DNA of 64,000 nucleotides from Faecalibacter bovis (GTDB lineage Bacteria; Bacteroidota; Bacteroidia; Flavobacteriales; Weeksellaceae): NCBI RefSeq assembly GCF_017948305.1, contig NZ_CP072842.1, positions 1,928,501 to 1,992,500 of the forward strand, read 5' to 3'. Shown piece by piece: positions 18,573 to 28,187 of this stretch (position 1 is its first letter; each line of letters starts with the position of its first letter). The notes under the pieces were generated by a model. It saw only the letters and a program-made list of their open reading frames with translations, ran no database searches and was not told where the DNA came from. The position numbers and the translations under genes were made by a program.

Positions 18573-19199
18573 ATGTTTAAAAAAATAATCTGCTGTATTT
18601 TATTCAATGTCATTTTTGGATGCGATAGTAAAAGTGAACAAAATCAAGTTGAAGTTGAACAAGCTGAATCAAAAATTAATATCGATACCAAAGCTAACGA
18701 AGCATTATCTTTTGCACAAAACAGAGGAATGAACACGGATTTTTGCATTCTTATCGATTTCAGTAAACATTCGGGATTGAAACGATTTTATATCTGGGAT
18801 TTTAACGAAAATAAGATCGTAGAAGAATTTTTAGTTAGTCATGGAGCGGGAGATAATCCATGGAGTGGAACATCAACCAAAGACAATCCAATTTTTAGTA
18901 ATGAAAATAATAGTCATAAATCATCTTTAGGAAAATATGAAATTGGAGAACGTGGGTGGAGCCAGTGGGGAATAAATATTAAATATTTATTACATGGATT
19001 AGAATCTACGAATTCTAATGCCTTACAACGTGTTATCGTTTTACATGGTTGGGAAGCAGTTCCTGATACAGAAATATTTCCAAATGGTACACCAGAAGGG
19101 TGGGGATGTCCGGCGTTGTCAAATGCTGCTATGACTAAGGTAGATAGCTATTTTAAAAATGTAACAAAACCTGTTTTACTTTGGATTTATAACGAATAA
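18573..19199 (+). CDS. L,D-transpeptidase-like (YkuD-related) lipoprotein
   Basis: A 208-residue protein with a lipobox (VIFGC at residues 13-17). The catalytic domain runs from about residue 55 to the end: FCILIDFSKHSGLKRFYIWD, VSHGAGDNPW, SSLGKYEIGERG, VLHGWEAVP and GWGCPALSN. The H...GCPALS pattern is the active site of the murein L,D-transpeptidase catalytic family (PF13645). Such enzymes work on peptide stems of peptidoglycan in the periplasm. It is monocistronic. Confidence 0.87.
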   Translation: MFKKIICCILFNVIFGCDSKSEQNQVEVEQAESKINIDTKANEALSFAQNRGMNTDFCILIDFSKHSGLKRFYIWDFNENKIVEEFLVSHGAGDNPWSGTSTKDNPIFSNENNSHKSSLGKYEIGERGWSQWGINIKYLLHGLESTNSNALQRVIVLHGWEAVPDTEIFPNGTPEGWGCPALSNAAMTKVDSYFKNVTKPVLLWIYNE

Positions 19200-19336
19200 T
19201 TTTGATTGGTTCAGTCAAACACATCTTTTACAAACTGAACATCAAGCTTTATATATTTTAAGAAATTTTCTCCAATTATATATGATTAATTTGTAATATA
19301 AATTTTAACCAACCTATAAAATCTATAATTAACTTG

Positions 19337-19380
19337 AAAGTGTCTTTTTATCAATTAAATTTCAAAAAAGACACTTTTTT
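19337..19380 (+). terminator. Terminator-like hairpin
   Basis: A long stem (AAAGTGTCTTTTT / AAAAAGACACTTT) ends in a T-run, about 140 bases after the L,D-transpeptidase stop codon. The stretch between the stop and the hairpin holds nothing recognisable. Confidence 0.7.
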
Positions 19381-19467
19381 AATTAAAAGAAATTTCATCC
19401 AATTATTGATATAAAATAAATACTTTAAGAATATTTTCAAAAAGTAATGAGTAGTTTTCATGTGTGC

Positions 19468-19497
19468 CCTAATCAAATTATTGGTTAGGTTTTTTTA
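19468..19497 (+). terminator. Second terminator, possibly of a small transcript
   Basis: The stem CCTAATC / GGTTAGG (one G-U pair) is followed by TTTTTTT. It lies 90 bases after the previous terminator with no gene between, apart from a 13-codon ORF (MSSFHVCPNQIIG, starting at 19447) whose stop codon lies inside the stem. This arrangement could mark a short RNA or be a relic. Confidence 0.55.
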
Positions 19498-19506
19498 TTT
19501 CACAAA

Positions 19507-19528
19507 AAAAGCTTCCAAAAGGAAGCTT
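19507..19528 (-). terminator. Terminator of the MaoC-like gene
   Basis: The stem AAGCTTCC / GGAAGCTT with loop AAAA has its T-run on the minus strand, just after the MaoC-like gene ends. Confidence 0.8.
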
Positions 19529-19549
19529 ACTAATATATTTTTCTAATTA

Positions 19550-20011
19550 TTAATCATTAAAATGATATAAGAAAATTACATCACCCACATATGCAGGTTT
19601 TGCATTGTCTTTAATTATTAAAGTAGATTCAATCGTAACTTTAACAACACCTCTTAAATTAACAATAGATTTTAATTTCGCTTGTAATTGAATTTCGCTA
19701 TTTACTAATACTGGTTGTCCAAATTTAAAATTTTCAATTCCATAATTAATCTCCATTTTGATATTGCGAACATCAGCAATTTCTTTCCATAAATAAGGAA
19801 TTAAAGATAAAGTTAAATAACCGTGTGCGATAGTAGATTTAAATGGACCTTCTTTTTCTGCTTTTTCTGCATCACAGTGAATCCATTGATGATCACGAGT
19901 CGCATCAGCAAAAATGTTGATTTGTTCTTGTTCAATAGTGTGCCATTCAGAAGTTCCAATGATTTTTCCTTCAAATGCTTTGTATTCTTCGAAGTTGTTA
20001 ATTATTACCAT
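19550..20011 (-). CDS. MaoC family (R)-hydratase
   Basis: A 153-residue single hot-dog protein. The hydratase motif is clear: FADATRDHQWIHCDAEKA with the catalytic D and H, followed by GPFKSTIAHGYLTLSL. This is the R-specific enoyl-CoA hydratase type (MaoC/PhaJ), which hydrates trans-2-enoyl-CoA to (R)-3-hydroxyacyl-CoA. It is monocistronic, divergent from icmF, and could share acyl-CoA metabolism with it. The exact chain-length preference is not known. Confidence 0.88.
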   Translation of the reverse strand: MVIINNFEEYKAFEGKIIGTSEWHTIEQEQINIFADATRDHQWIHCDAEKAEKEGPFKSTIAHGYLTLSLIPYLWKEIADVRNIKMEINYGIENFKFGQPVLVNSEIQLQAKLKSIVNLRGVVKVTIESTLIIKDNAKPAYVGDVIFLYHFND

Positions 20012-20391
20012 TTTTGGTTCAATTTATTTTAAATTTAGTAAAGTTTACGAGTTTAATTGAATTCAATTATTTGCTAAAATTATTAAAAACATTTGACAAT
20101 AAATTCCTTTTTACAAGGATTAAGAATGCATGCATAGTAAACTCATTGTCTTTTTCCACTTATATTTTTATAAGTATTTATTATTCAATCATTATTTAAT
20201 TCAGAAAATAATTTTTATAAAAATTATTTTCTGAATCATCTTTATTTCAATCTATAAGGATAAATGATATTAACAAAATGTATATAAACCTTTAAATCAA
20301 TTTTAGTTATTGATTAATTTAATCAATTTTCGGATATTTTATTAATTCTGTTTTTTATATCTTCGTATGAATCAAAACAAACAAAATTATA
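20012..20391. other. Intergenic region between divergent maoC and icmF
   Basis: No gene is seen in these 380 bases. The main feature is the long palindrome described separately at 20200-20235. TATCTTCG near 20356 is a weak candidate for the icmF -7 element. Confidence 0.4.
20200..20235. promoter_or_regulatory. Perfect 36-bp palindrome
   Basis: The half-site TTCAGAAAATAATTTTTA is followed directly by its exact reverse complement, centred between 20217 and 20218. There is no T-run after it, and it lies about 155 bases before icmF and 190 bases before the maoC start. It could be an operator for a dimeric regulator, a DNA cruciform or an old terminator. Confidence 0.5.
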
Positions 20392-23300
20392 ATGTCAGAA
20401 ACTGTTACTAAAGATAAGGTTGCAAACTCGCATCCTATCCAAGAAACATATCAACCTAAAAATAAAGTACGTATTGTTACGGCTGCAGCCTTATTTGACG
20501 GGCACGACGCTGCTATCAATATTATGCGTCGCATCATTCAGTCTACTGGTTGTGAAGTTATTCACTTAGGTCACGATAAGTCGGTAGAAGATGTAGTGAA
20601 TACCGCTATTCAAGAAGATGCTAACGCTATCGCGATGACGTCTTACCAAGGTGGTCACAATGAGTATTTCAAATATATGTACGACTTGCTTCAAGAGAAA
20701 GGCGCAGGTCATATCCGCATCGTAGGTGGTGGCGGTGGTGTAATTTTACCTACTGAGATTAAAGAATTGATGGATTATGGTATCACGCGTATCTATTCTC
20801 CTGATGATGGTCGTGAAATGGGCTTACAAGGTATGATCGATGATATGGTACAAAAGTCGGATTTCCCTACACCAGACTTACAGTTGCCAGATGGTAAAGA
20901 TTTGTACCAATCATTAAAAGATAATGATGTAACGACAATCTCTCGTTTAATTTCTTTAGCAGAAAATAGACACGATGATTTCTTACAAATTTTCGATTTT
21001 AATAAAGCAGATAATACAAATACGCCAGTATTAGGTATTACAGGTACAGGTGGTGCTGGTAAATCTTCTATGGTAGATGAGTTAGTACGCCGTTTCTTGA
21101 TTGATTTCCCTGAGAAAACAATCGCTTTAGTTTCTGTAGATCCTTCTAAAAAGAAAACTGGTGGTGCATTATTAGGTGACCGTATTCGTATGAATTCGAT
21201 CAACAATTCTCGCGTATACATGCGCTCATTAGCTACGCGCCAGTCAAACTTAGCTTTATCTAAATATGTAGAGGAAGCATTACAAGTATTGAAAGCAGCT
21301 AATTATGATTTAATTATCCTAGAAACTTCAGGTATTGGTCAGTCTGATACAGAAATCTTAGACCACTCTGATGCTTCTTTATATATTATGACACCAGAAT
21401 TTGGTGCCGCTACGCAATTGGAGAAAATCGATATGTTAGATTTCGCTGATATCGTAGCGATTAATAAATTCGACAAACGTGGTGCTTTAGATGCATTACG
21501 TGATGTGAAAAAACAATACCAACGCAATCATAACTTATGGGATATTAATCCTGAAGAAATGCCAGTGTTTGGTACGATTGCATCTCAATTTAACGATCCT
21601 GGTACCAATCAATTGTACAAATCAATCATGGATAAAATTGTAGAGAAAACGGGTGCGCCACTCCACTCTACTTTTGAAATCACGAAGGAAATGTCGGAGA
21701 AAATCTTCGTAATTCCACCTTCTCGTACACGTTATTTATCTGAAATCGCAGAAAATAATCGTGGTTATGATGCTAAAACTTTATCGCAAAAAGAAGTGGC
21801 GCAAAAGTTATACGGTTTCTACAAAACAATAGAAACTTTAACAGGTAAAGCACCAAGTTTAACGCAGCACGGTATCGAAATTACAGGTACGGATAATGCA
21901 GAATTAGGTAAAGTTTTATTAGCTGAGTTTGATAAATTAAAACGTGATTTAGATCCATACAACTGGGAAGTAATCATTGGTTGGGAAGATAAAGTAAACA
22001 AATACAAGAATCCAGTATACTCGTTCAAAGTGCGCGATAAGGAAATCAAAATCCAAACGCATTCTGAATCATTATCTCACTTACAAATCCCTAAAGTAGC
22101 GTTACCTAAGTATGAAGCTTGGGGCGATATTTTACGTTGGGTATTACAAGAGAATGTTCCAGGCGAGTTCCCATTCACTTCTGGTTTATATCCGTTCAAG
22201 CGTGAAGGTGAAGATCCTACACGTATGTTCGCTGGTGAAGGTGGCCCTGAGCGTACCAATCGTCGTTTCCACTATGTATCTAAGGGTATGTCAGCGAAGC
22301 GTTTATCTACAGCGTTTGACTCGGTAACTTTATACGGTAACGATCCTGGTCATCGTCCAGATATTTATGGTAAAATTGGTAACGCAGGTGTATCGATCTG
22401 TTGTTTAGATGATGCGAAGAAATTATATTCAGGTTTCGATTTATCGCATCCTGCTACATCGGTGTCTATGACGATTAATGGTCCAGCGCCAATGTTATTA
22501 GGTTTCTTCATGAATGCGGCTATCGACCAAAACTGTGAGAAATACATCATAGAACATGGTTTAGAAGCGGAAGTTGAAGCGAAAATCGAAGCAATTTATA
22601 AAGCAAAAGGTGTAGAACGTCCTCGTTACAATGGTGAATTACCAGAAGGTAATGATGGTTTAGGTTTGATGTTATTGGGCGTTACAGGTGATCAAGTTTT
22701 ACCTGATGACGTTTATGCCGAAATTAAAAAAGCGACTTTAGCACAAGTTCGTGGTACAGTACAAGCGGATATCTTGAAAGAAGACCAAGCTCAAAATACG
22801 TGTATCTTCTCTACAGAATTTGCGTTACGCTTAATGGGTGATGTGCAAGAATATTTCATTCATAAAAATGTACGTAACTTCTACTCGGTTTCTATCTCTG
22901 GTTACCACATTGCAGAAGCTGGTGCGAATCCAATTTCTCAGTTGGCATTTACATTAGCGAATGGTTTCACTTATGTAGAATACTATTTATCTCGCGGTAT
23001 GGACATCAACGCATTTGGTCCTAACTTATCGTTCTTCTTCTCTAATGGTATCGATCCTGAGTATTCAGTAATCGGTCGTGTAGCAAGAAGAATTTGGGCT
23101 AAAGCATTGAAAAATAAATATGGCGCTAATGAGCGTGCGCAAATGTTGAAATATCACATTCAAACATCTGGTCGTTCGTTACACGCACAAGAAATCGACT
23201 TCAACGATATTCGTACGACTTTACAAGCATTGTATGCGATTTACGACAACTGTAACTCGTTACATACGAATGCGTATGATGAAGCAATCACTACGCCAAC

Positions 23301-23850
23301 AGAAGAATCTGTACGTAGAGCGATGGCAATTCAGTTGATTATCAATAAAGAATTAGGTTTAGCGAAAAACGAAAACCCAATTCAAGGTTCGTTCATCATC
23401 GAGCAATTAACTGATTTAGTAGAAGAAGCGGTATTAGCTGAGTTCGATAGAATTACAGAGCGTGGTGGCGTATTAGGTGCGATGGAAACGATGTACCAAC
23501 GTTCTAAGATCCAAGAAGAATCTTTATACTACGAAACATTAAAACACAATGGAGAATTCCCTATCATCGGTGTAAATACGTTCTTAAGTTCTACAGGTTC
23601 TAAAACGGTGATTCCAGCGGAAGTAATTCGTGCGACTGAAGAGGAAAAACAATTCCAAATCAAGACAAAAGAAAACTTAAACAAAGCAAACGCTGATAAA
23701 GTAGCGCAAATTTTAGAAGAAGTTCAAACTGCGGCTATCAACAATAAAAACATCTTTGAAGTATTGATGGAAGCAACTAAAGTTTGTTCTTTAGGCCAAA
23801 TCACTTCAGCTTTATTTGAAGTTGGTGGTCAGTACAGAAGAAATATGTAA
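20392..23850 (+). CDS. icmF: Fused isobutyryl-CoA mutase (IcmF)
   Basis: A 1152-residue adenosylcobalamin enzyme. The order is: B12-binding domain (residues about 25-160, [14 protein letters not shown] with the D-x-H motif, then GGGGGVI), a MeaB-type G-protein chaperone domain (Walker [10 protein letters not shown] near residue 215, later NKFDKRG), then the acyl-CoA mutase barrel (from about residue 560, with [18 protein letters not shown] and [10 protein letters not shown]). This fusion interconverts isobutyryl-CoA and n-butyryl-CoA, and repairs its own cofactor loading with the GTPase. Its codon use is visibly less AT-rich than the neighbours, as in a highly expressed gene. Confidence 0.95.
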   Translation: MSETVTKDKVANSHPIQETYQPKNKVRIVTAAALFDGHDAAINIMRRIIQSTGCEVIHLGHDKSVEDVVNTAIQEDANAIAMTSYQGGHNEYFKYMYDLLQEKGAGHIRIVGGGGGVILPTEIKELMDYGITRIYSPDDGREMGLQGMIDDMVQKSDFPTPDLQLPDGKDLYQSLKDNDVTTISRLISLAENRHDDFLQIFDFNKADNTNTPVLGITGTGGAGKSSMVDELVRRFLIDFPEKTIALVSVDPSKKKTGGALLGDRIRMNSINNSRVYMRSLATRQSNLALSKYVEEALQVLKAANYDLIILETSGIGQSDTEILDHSDASLYIMTPEFGAATQLEKIDMLDFADIVAINKFDKRGALDALRDVKKQYQRNHNLWDINPEEMPVFGTIASQFNDPGTNQLYKSIMDKIVEKTGAPLHSTFEITKEMSEKIFVIPPSRTRYLSEIAENNRGYDAKTLSQKEVAQKLYGFYKTIETLTGKAPSLTQHGIEITGTDNAELGKVLLAEFDKLKRDLDPYNWEVIIGWEDKVNKYKNPVYSFKVRDKEIKIQTHSESLSHLQIPKVALPKYEAWGDILRWVLQENVPGEFPFTSGLYPFKREGEDPTRMFAGEGGPERTNRRFHYVSKGMSAKRLSTAFDSVTLYGNDPGHRPDIYGKIGNAGVSICCLDDAKKLYSGFDLSHPATSVSMTINGPAPMLLGFFMNAAIDQNCEKYIIEHGLEAEVEAKIEAIYKAKGVERPRYNGELPEGNDGLGLMLLGVTGDQVLPDDVYAEIKKATLAQVRGTVQADILKEDQAQNTCIFSTEFALRLMGDVQEYFIHKNVRNFYSVSISGYHIAEAGANPISQLAFTLANGFTYVEYYLSRGMDINAFGPNLSFFFSNGIDPEYSVIGRVARRIWAKALKNKYGANERAQMLKYHIQTSGRSLHAQEIDFNDIRTTLQALYAIYDNCNSLHTNAYDEAITTPTEESVRRAMAIQLIINKELGLAKNENPIQGSFIIEQLTDLVEEAVLAEFDRITERGGVLGAMETMYQRSKIQEESLYYETLKHNGEFPIIGVNTFLSSTGSKTVIPAEVIRATEEEKQFQIKTKENLNKANADKVAQILEEVQTAAINNKNIFEVLMEATKVCSLGQITSALFEVGGQYRRNM

Positions 23851-23871
23851 ATTATATCTTTAAATATCTAA

Positions 23872-23900
23872 AAAACCGAGGCTTTAGCTTCGGTTTTTTA
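23872..23900 (+). terminator. Terminator of icmF
   Basis: The stem AAAACCGA / TCGGTTTT with an inner GC pair and a T-rich tail lies 22 bases after the stop codon. Confidence 0.85.
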
Positions 23901-24088
23901 TTTTAATAATTTGAATGATATAACATGCATCTAATAAGTATGAATTAATTCCAATTAATTCCAATTAATTTATGAGATTCTTTAATATTTTAATTGAAGT
24001 AATAATTTATATAGAATGTTTCAAATTCTTAAATGATTTGCTTTAATAGATAAACTTCATTATGTTTGTCCTTTAAGTAATAACAAAT

Positions 24089-24202
24089 ATGGTAACAACA
24101 AATAACAAATTTTTAAAGTATGGTCTTGCTATGCTTGTGTTATCATTAGCTTACTTGCACGACGATACTTTTTTAAGAAGCTCTAAGGAGTTTATAAATT
24201 AA
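24089..24202 (+). CDS. Possible 37-residue membrane peptide
   Basis: An ORF MVTTNNKFLK..., with a hydrophobic centre (YGLAMLVLSLAYL) and a charged tail (HDDTFLRSSKEFIN), lies alone in the 485-base gap between icmF and the GreA/B-like gene. A hairpin with a CCCTGT/ACAGGG stem follows its stop codon within two bases. Size, single membrane segment and hairpin fit a small membrane protein gene. No family is recognised, and chance cannot be excluded. Confidence 0.45.
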   Translation: MVTTNNKFLKYGLAMLVLSLAYLHDDTFLRSSKEFIN

Positions 24203-24203
24203 G

Positions 24204-24235
24204 CCCTGTTAGATCCTAGACAGGGAATTTTCTTA
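24204..24235 (+). terminator. Hairpin after the small ORF
   Basis: The stem CCCTGT / ACAGGG (24204-24225), with a loop that can itself pair (TAGATCCTA), is followed by AATTTTCTT. It is a moderate terminator candidate. Confidence 0.5.
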
Positions 24236-24263
24236 CAATCAATTTTATATTCAAAAAAGTTTT

Positions 24264-24285
24264 CAGAACATTTCGTGATGTTCTG
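24264..24285 (+). promoter_or_regulatory. Hairpin in the leader of the GreA/B-like gene
   Basis: A perfect 8-bp stem CAGAACAT / ATGTTCTG with a six-base loop lies 50 bases before the start codon and lacks a T-run. It could be an operator or a leader RNA structure. Confidence 0.4.
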
Positions 24286-24335
24286 ATGGATCATGCTATA
24301 AACTTTTTAATCCAAAAGATTTAAACAGTATCATT

Positions 24336-24713
24336 ATGTCAACAAAATTAATTTTAACAACAGGTATTTACGATTTAATTAAAGATCATTTAAGAAGAAA
24401 AAAAGTAACAAAATCACAAGAAGTAATTCTAACTGAAGGTCTACGTAATGCAAAGCAAGTTCTTCGTAGAGATCTACCGAAAGATATTGTTTCTGTAAAC
24501 AATATTTTAAGAGTTAAAGATGTGTCAACAAATGATGAAATAGAAGTGAAATTAGTAGCACCTGATAAAGCAAAATTCAAGAAAGATAAATATTCAATTT
24601 TGTCAAATTTAGGATTAGCTACTGTTGGAAAAGCAGTAGGTGAAACTGTGGAATGGCCTACGGCAACAGAAATCAAAACATATCAAATATTAGCTACATT
24701 ACCAATTGATTAA
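24336..24713 (+). CDS. GreA/GreB-like elongation factor C-terminal domain protein
   Basis: A 125-residue protein resembling the C-terminal FKBP-like half of GreA/GreB and Rnk: VNNILRVKDVSTNDEIEVKLV, then a second strand set ending ATVGKAVGETVEWP and ATEIKTYQIL. The N-terminal coiled coil of true GreA is replaced by one short helix region, as in Rnk-type proteins that bind RNA polymerase without cleavage activity. It is therefore probably a regulator of transcription. It has its own terminator. Confidence 0.8.
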   Translation: MSTKLILTTGIYDLIKDHLRRKKVTKSQEVILTEGLRNAKQVLRRDLPKDIVSVNNILRVKDVSTNDEIEVKLVAPDKAKFKKDKYSILSNLGLATVGKAVGETVEWPTATEIKTYQILATLPID

Positions 24714-24717
24714 ATAA

Positions 24718-24746
24718 AAAACCTGCAAAATTTGCAGGTTTTTTTT
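24718..24746 (+). terminator. Terminator
   Basis: The stem AAACCTGCAAA / TTTGCAGGTTT followed by T8 lies four bases after the stop codon. Confidence 0.87.
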
Positions 24747-24771
24747 ATGATAAAATATTCAGTTTATAATA

Positions 24772-25047
24772 TTAACCAATAGAAAATCCATTTATAAAAA
24801 TATATAGTGCGAATAACAAAAGTAGTATAGTTTCTATTATAAATATTAAAGTCGAATTAACTTTTATACTTTGTAGAATTAATTGCTCTACGCCCAAAAT
24901 TATTCCAATAATAATAAACCCTAACAATGCAATTACTCCACCTAAAGCTTTTCCTCCATTATTGTCAATAAAAATAAAATTGATAGTTAGAATGAATAAA
25001 ATAATTTCTATTAAGCCCAAAACAATTAAAAAAGGTGTTAATTTCAT
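24772..25047 (-). CDS. Small membrane protein
   Basis: A 91-residue protein with three or four hydrophobic segments (residues about 5-27, 34-55 and 62-88) separated by short turns such as IDNNGGKA. No motif is recognised. It is divergent from the M28 peptidase gene, with 77 bases between. Confidence 0.65.
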   Translation of the reverse strand: MKLTPFLIVLGLIEIILFILTINFIFIDNNGGKALGGVIALLGFIIIGIILGVEQLILQSIKVNSTLIFIIETILLLLFALYIFINGFSIG

Positions 25048-25095
25048 GTATTGTATATAAGCTATAAATTTATATAAATTTTACTGGATTAATCT

Positions 25096-25103
25096 TATTT
25101 TTG
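25096..25103 (+). promoter_or_regulatory. Candidate -7 element for the M28 peptidase gene
   Basis: TATTTTTG matches TAnnTTTG and stands 21 bases ahead of the start codon. A matching -33 TTG is not seen. Confidence 0.3.
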
Positions 25104-25124
25104 AGATTTACATAATTCATCACT

Positions 25125-26069
25125 ATGAAATTTATATACTTTTTATTAGTACTATTTGTCTGTCAAGTCAACGGGCAACAGGTTGAAGTTAAAAATCTTC
25201 AAAAACATATTTATTTTCTTGCGGATGATAAGATGAAAGGGCGTGGAACGGGCAGCAAACAGAATGCTAAAGCATCAAAATATATAGCAAAAGAGTTTAA
25301 GAAATTAGCTTTACAGCCATTAGGAAATGATGGTTATTTTCAAAACTTTACAGCTAAAGTGAAAAGAGTAGTGGTGCCTGATAGTATTCGGTCAGCTCGA
25401 AATGTAATTGGATTTTTAGATAATCAAGCAGCAAAGACAATCGTAATTGGTGCTCATTACGATCACATTGGCGAAGGAAAACAAGGTAGTTCATTGGCTG
25501 AAAACAGTTATGGAATTATTCATAACGGAGCAGATGATAATGCTTCTGGAATTGCGGGTTTGTTAGAGTTAGCTCGAATATACAGTTCAAATAATATTAA
25601 AGAACCTGTCAATTTTTTATTCATAGCTTTTGGAGCAGAAGAGTTAGGTTTAGTAGGTTCAAGATATTTTGTAAAAAATCCAACGCTTAATTTAGAAAAT
25701 ATTCATTGGATGTTAAATATGGATATGATCGGTCGTTTTAATGCAGAAAAAGGAGTTTCGATTATAGGTTATGGTACATCACCAGAATTTGAAATCTTGT
25801 ATAATAAAATAGATAAATCAAAATTTATTAAGCATTATACAGGTTACGAAGGTAGAGGCGGATCTGATCAAACTTCTTTTTATGAAAAAGATATTCCAGT
25901 CTTATTTTTCCATACTGGCGGTCATCCTGATTATCATAAACCAACCGACGATTCAGATAAAATAGATTATCAATCTTTGAAATTAATTTTAGAACTTGAA
26001 ATGGCTTTTATAGAAGGTAGTTTTCCAATTCATAAAATGAATTTTAGAAGTACAGATAAGACAAAATAA
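25125..26069 (+). CDS. Secreted M28 family zinc aminopeptidase
   Basis: A 314-residue protein with a short signal peptide (MKFIYFLLVLFVCQVNGQ). The M28 ligands are in order: GAHYDHIG (H, with D nearby), GADDNASGIAGLLELAR (the bridging D), FGAEELGLVGS (E-E pair: base and ligand), NMDMIGR (D) and FFHTGGHPDYHKPTDD (last H). These enzymes remove N-terminal residues from peptides, here probably in the periplasm or outside the cell. It is monocistronic and closed by a terminator shared with the convergent TonB receptor gene. Confidence 0.92.
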   Translation: MKFIYFLLVLFVCQVNGQQVEVKNLQKHIYFLADDKMKGRGTGSKQNAKASKYIAKEFKKLALQPLGNDGYFQNFTAKVKRVVVPDSIRSARNVIGFLDNQAAKTIVIGAHYDHIGEGKQGSSLAENSYGIIHNGADDNASGIAGLLELARIYSSNNIKEPVNFLFIAFGAEELGLVGSRYFVKNPTLNLENIHWMLNMDMIGRFNAEKGVSIIGYGTSPEFEILYNKIDKSKFIKHYTGYEGRGGSDQTSFYEKDIPVLFFHTGGHPDYHKPTDDSDKIDYQSLKLILELEMAFIEGSFPIHKMNFRSTDKTK

Positions 26070-26075
26070 AAGAAT

Positions 26076-26103
26076 AAAACCTGCATTTTGCAGGTTTTTT
26101 TTT
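26076..26103. terminator. Bidirectional terminator
   Basis: The stem AAAACCTGCA / TGCAGGTTTT with a T-run separates the convergent M28 peptidase and TonB receptor genes. Confidence 0.85.
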
Positions 26104-28129
26104 ATAATGTAAATCGTGATCCTAAATAGAAATTTGTTGTTGCCGCTGGATTGTAAAATCGATTTCCAAAAGCATTTAAATCATAACCAGCACTGTATTT
26201 TGTGTTGTAAAGATTATTTATTCCGAAATAAATCGATAGCGAACTTTCTTTAATTTTAAAATTTGTATCAACAAGTATATTTCCAATTACAGTTTCTTTT
26301 TCCTCAACTGTATTTGCATCATTTAAATAAAGTTTAGAATTGTAATAATTACTCCAAATAACTTGTATTTTATTCAATAATTCTATTGAAATGCTATTTT
26401 GTAATGAAAATTTAGATATTCCTGGAATCGTATTTTCTGAATAATCATTGTTGGCAATTTTGTAATGATCATATTTAAAATCAAATAGATGACCTGAAAC
26501 AAAAAAAGATCCTTTTGTAAAAATAGAATGGTCAAAATTAAACGGTTTTGATTGAAGCTGAAATTCAATTCCACGTTGTTTTGTTCCTCCAGAATTGATG
26601 TAGAAATCATTTCCATTTTCGTCTTGTCTTCTTACAATTGCATCTTTTAAATGAAAATCAAAAGCAGTTAAATCAACAAACCATTGATTAAATGTATAAC
26701 GAATTCCAAACTCTTTATTCCAACCATATTCTGCATTCAAATATTGCTGAATTTCTTGTGTTGAAGATCGTACTTCTTCTGTTGTTGGAGCCGAAATTCC
26801 CTTTGCAATTTTACCTCTTACACTCCAATTATTTATAAAATTATAGCTAACGCCTATTTGTGGAAGTAATTGTATTTGAAACGATTTATTACCTGATTCT
26901 ACATTCGGATATAAAGTTTCCCAATTGTATTTCATTGTGTTTAAACTAATCGATGCATCAACAAACCATTTATTCGCAAAATTCGCATGCTGATTGATGT
27001 AATAATATCCGTTGAAAGTTTGTAAATCGTCAAATTTTTGTGGATTTCCTTTGATTCCTTTACTATTATCGTAGTTGCGGAATTTGGTTTTATTTAGACC
27101 TAATTCAGTTCCGAATCGAGTATTTAATTTGATTTGACTTAGTTGTTTTTCATATTCAAAATACAAACGTCCTTGAAAATTATTCTCTTGTCGCTCTTCA
27201 TAATTAGAAATAAAAGGATTTTCAAAATCAGTGTATGATGATTGGATCATTACAAAATTCTTCCAATTTGGATTGATTTTCCACAAATGATTAATTCCGC
27301 CCAAAAAAGTTTTATTTTGGATACCAGCTTGTTGTTCAACTGCACTTGGAAGAGTAGGAGTTGCCAAACGCGCTTGTCTACGATTTTCCTGCATTTGATT
27401 ATAAGTTAATCCACCAGGCGTCTGGTAATCTAAATCAGTATATAATAAGATAAAATTTAATTCATTTTCATTATTGTAATTCCATTGATCTTTTAAAAGA
27501 AATGAATTACGATTTATAGCAGATTGTTCACGATAGCTATCGGATTGATAATGAGTTTGTCCAAAATGCAATCGATGCTTTCCAATTTGTTTACTATAAT
27601 TGATATTTTCATGAAATTGATTATAACTTCCTGTACCAACAGAAGCTTTAATTCCATTATTTCTTAAAGTTTTTAAAACTGCTACACCACCTGTTTCTGA
27701 TCCAAATTCACCACCTTGAGGTCCTTTCATTACATCAATCGAGGATAAAAATTGAGGATCAATTAAATTTAAATACGCATTTCCAGTTGCATCAGTCAAA
27801 ATAAAATCATCTAAATAAATTTTTACATTTCTAACACCAAAAGGTGATCGAATTGTACTTCCTCTTAAAGATATGCGATAACTACCAGGCGAACGTTCTT
27901 CCATTTTTACTCCAGGAAGAGTATTAAAACTTTCCAATAAACGTTCAGGATGATTCAATTTCATTTGAAGTTTACTCAATGAATTTATGGACGATGTAGA
28001 TTCTAAAATTAGAGTTTTTCGATGAAAAGTTTGGATGACAGTTTCATGTAATAGTATACTGTCATTTTCTTGAGCAAATGAAAGTGAATTTGAGCAAATA
28101 AATAAAATCGGGATAAAGAATTTTTTCAT
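26102..28129 (-). CDS. TonB-dependent outer membrane receptor
   Basis: A 675-residue receptor with a signal peptide (ending SFAQ). The plug domain has SFNTLPGVKMEERSPGSYRI, then SLRGSTIRSPFGVRNVKIYL and IDVMKGPQGGEFGSETGG. The barrel ends in YLGSRFTL, a typical outer-membrane C-terminus. There is no carboxypeptidase-like domain, unlike SusC, so it is closer to siderophore or vitamin receptors. The ligand is unknown. A terminator separates it from the dehydrogenase gene upstream. Confidence 0.9.
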   Translation of the reverse strand: MKKFFIPILFICSNSLSFAQENDSILLHETVIQTFHRKTLILESTSSINSLSKLQMKLNHPERLLESFNTLPGVKMEERSPGSYRISLRGSTIRSPFGVRNVKIYLDDFILTDATGNAYLNLIDPQFLSSIDVMKGPQGGEFGSETGGVAVLKTLRNNGIKASVGTGSYNQFHENINYSKQIGKHRLHFGQTHYQSDSYREQSAINRNSFLLKDQWNYNNENELNFILLYTDLDYQTPGGLTYNQMQENRRQARLATPTLPSAVEQQAGIQNKTFLGGINHLWKINPNWKNFVMIQSSYTDFENPFISNYEERQENNFQGRLYFEYEKQLSQIKLNTRFGTELGLNKTKFRNYDNSKGIKGNPQKFDDLQTFNGYYYINQHANFANKWFVDASISLNTMKYNWETLYPNVESGNKSFQIQLLPQIGVSYNFINNWSVRGKIAKGISAPTTEEVRSSTQEIQQYLNAEYGWNKEFGIRYTFNQWFVDLTAFDFHLKDAIVRRQDENGNDFYINSGGTKQRGIEFQLQSKPFNFDHSIFTKGSFFVSGHLFDFKYDHYKIANNDYSENTIPGISKFSLQNSISIELLNKIQVIWSNYYNSKLYLNDANTVEEKETVIGNILVDTNFKIKESSLSIYFGINNLYNTKYSAGYDLNAFGNRFYNPAATTNFYLGSRFTL

Positions 28130-28150
28130 GGCAATTACTAATAAGAGTTA

Positions 28151-28180
28151 AAAAAGTGGTAATATACATTACCACTTTTT
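28151..28180 (-). terminator. Terminator
   Basis: A 13-bp stem (AAAAAGTGGTAAT / ATTACCACTTTTT) with a four-base loop lies between the dehydrogenase and receptor genes on the minus strand. Confidence 0.85.
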
Positions 28181-28187
28181 TCTGAAA

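Noticed and set aside
20793-21221. 142-residue minus-strand ORF within icmF
   Set aside because: It mirrors the GTPase domain of icmF in the antisense frame; codon pattern is that of a shadow.
24386-24676. 96-residue minus-strand ORF
   Set aside because: It is fully antisense to the GreA/B-like gene, which has clear family features.
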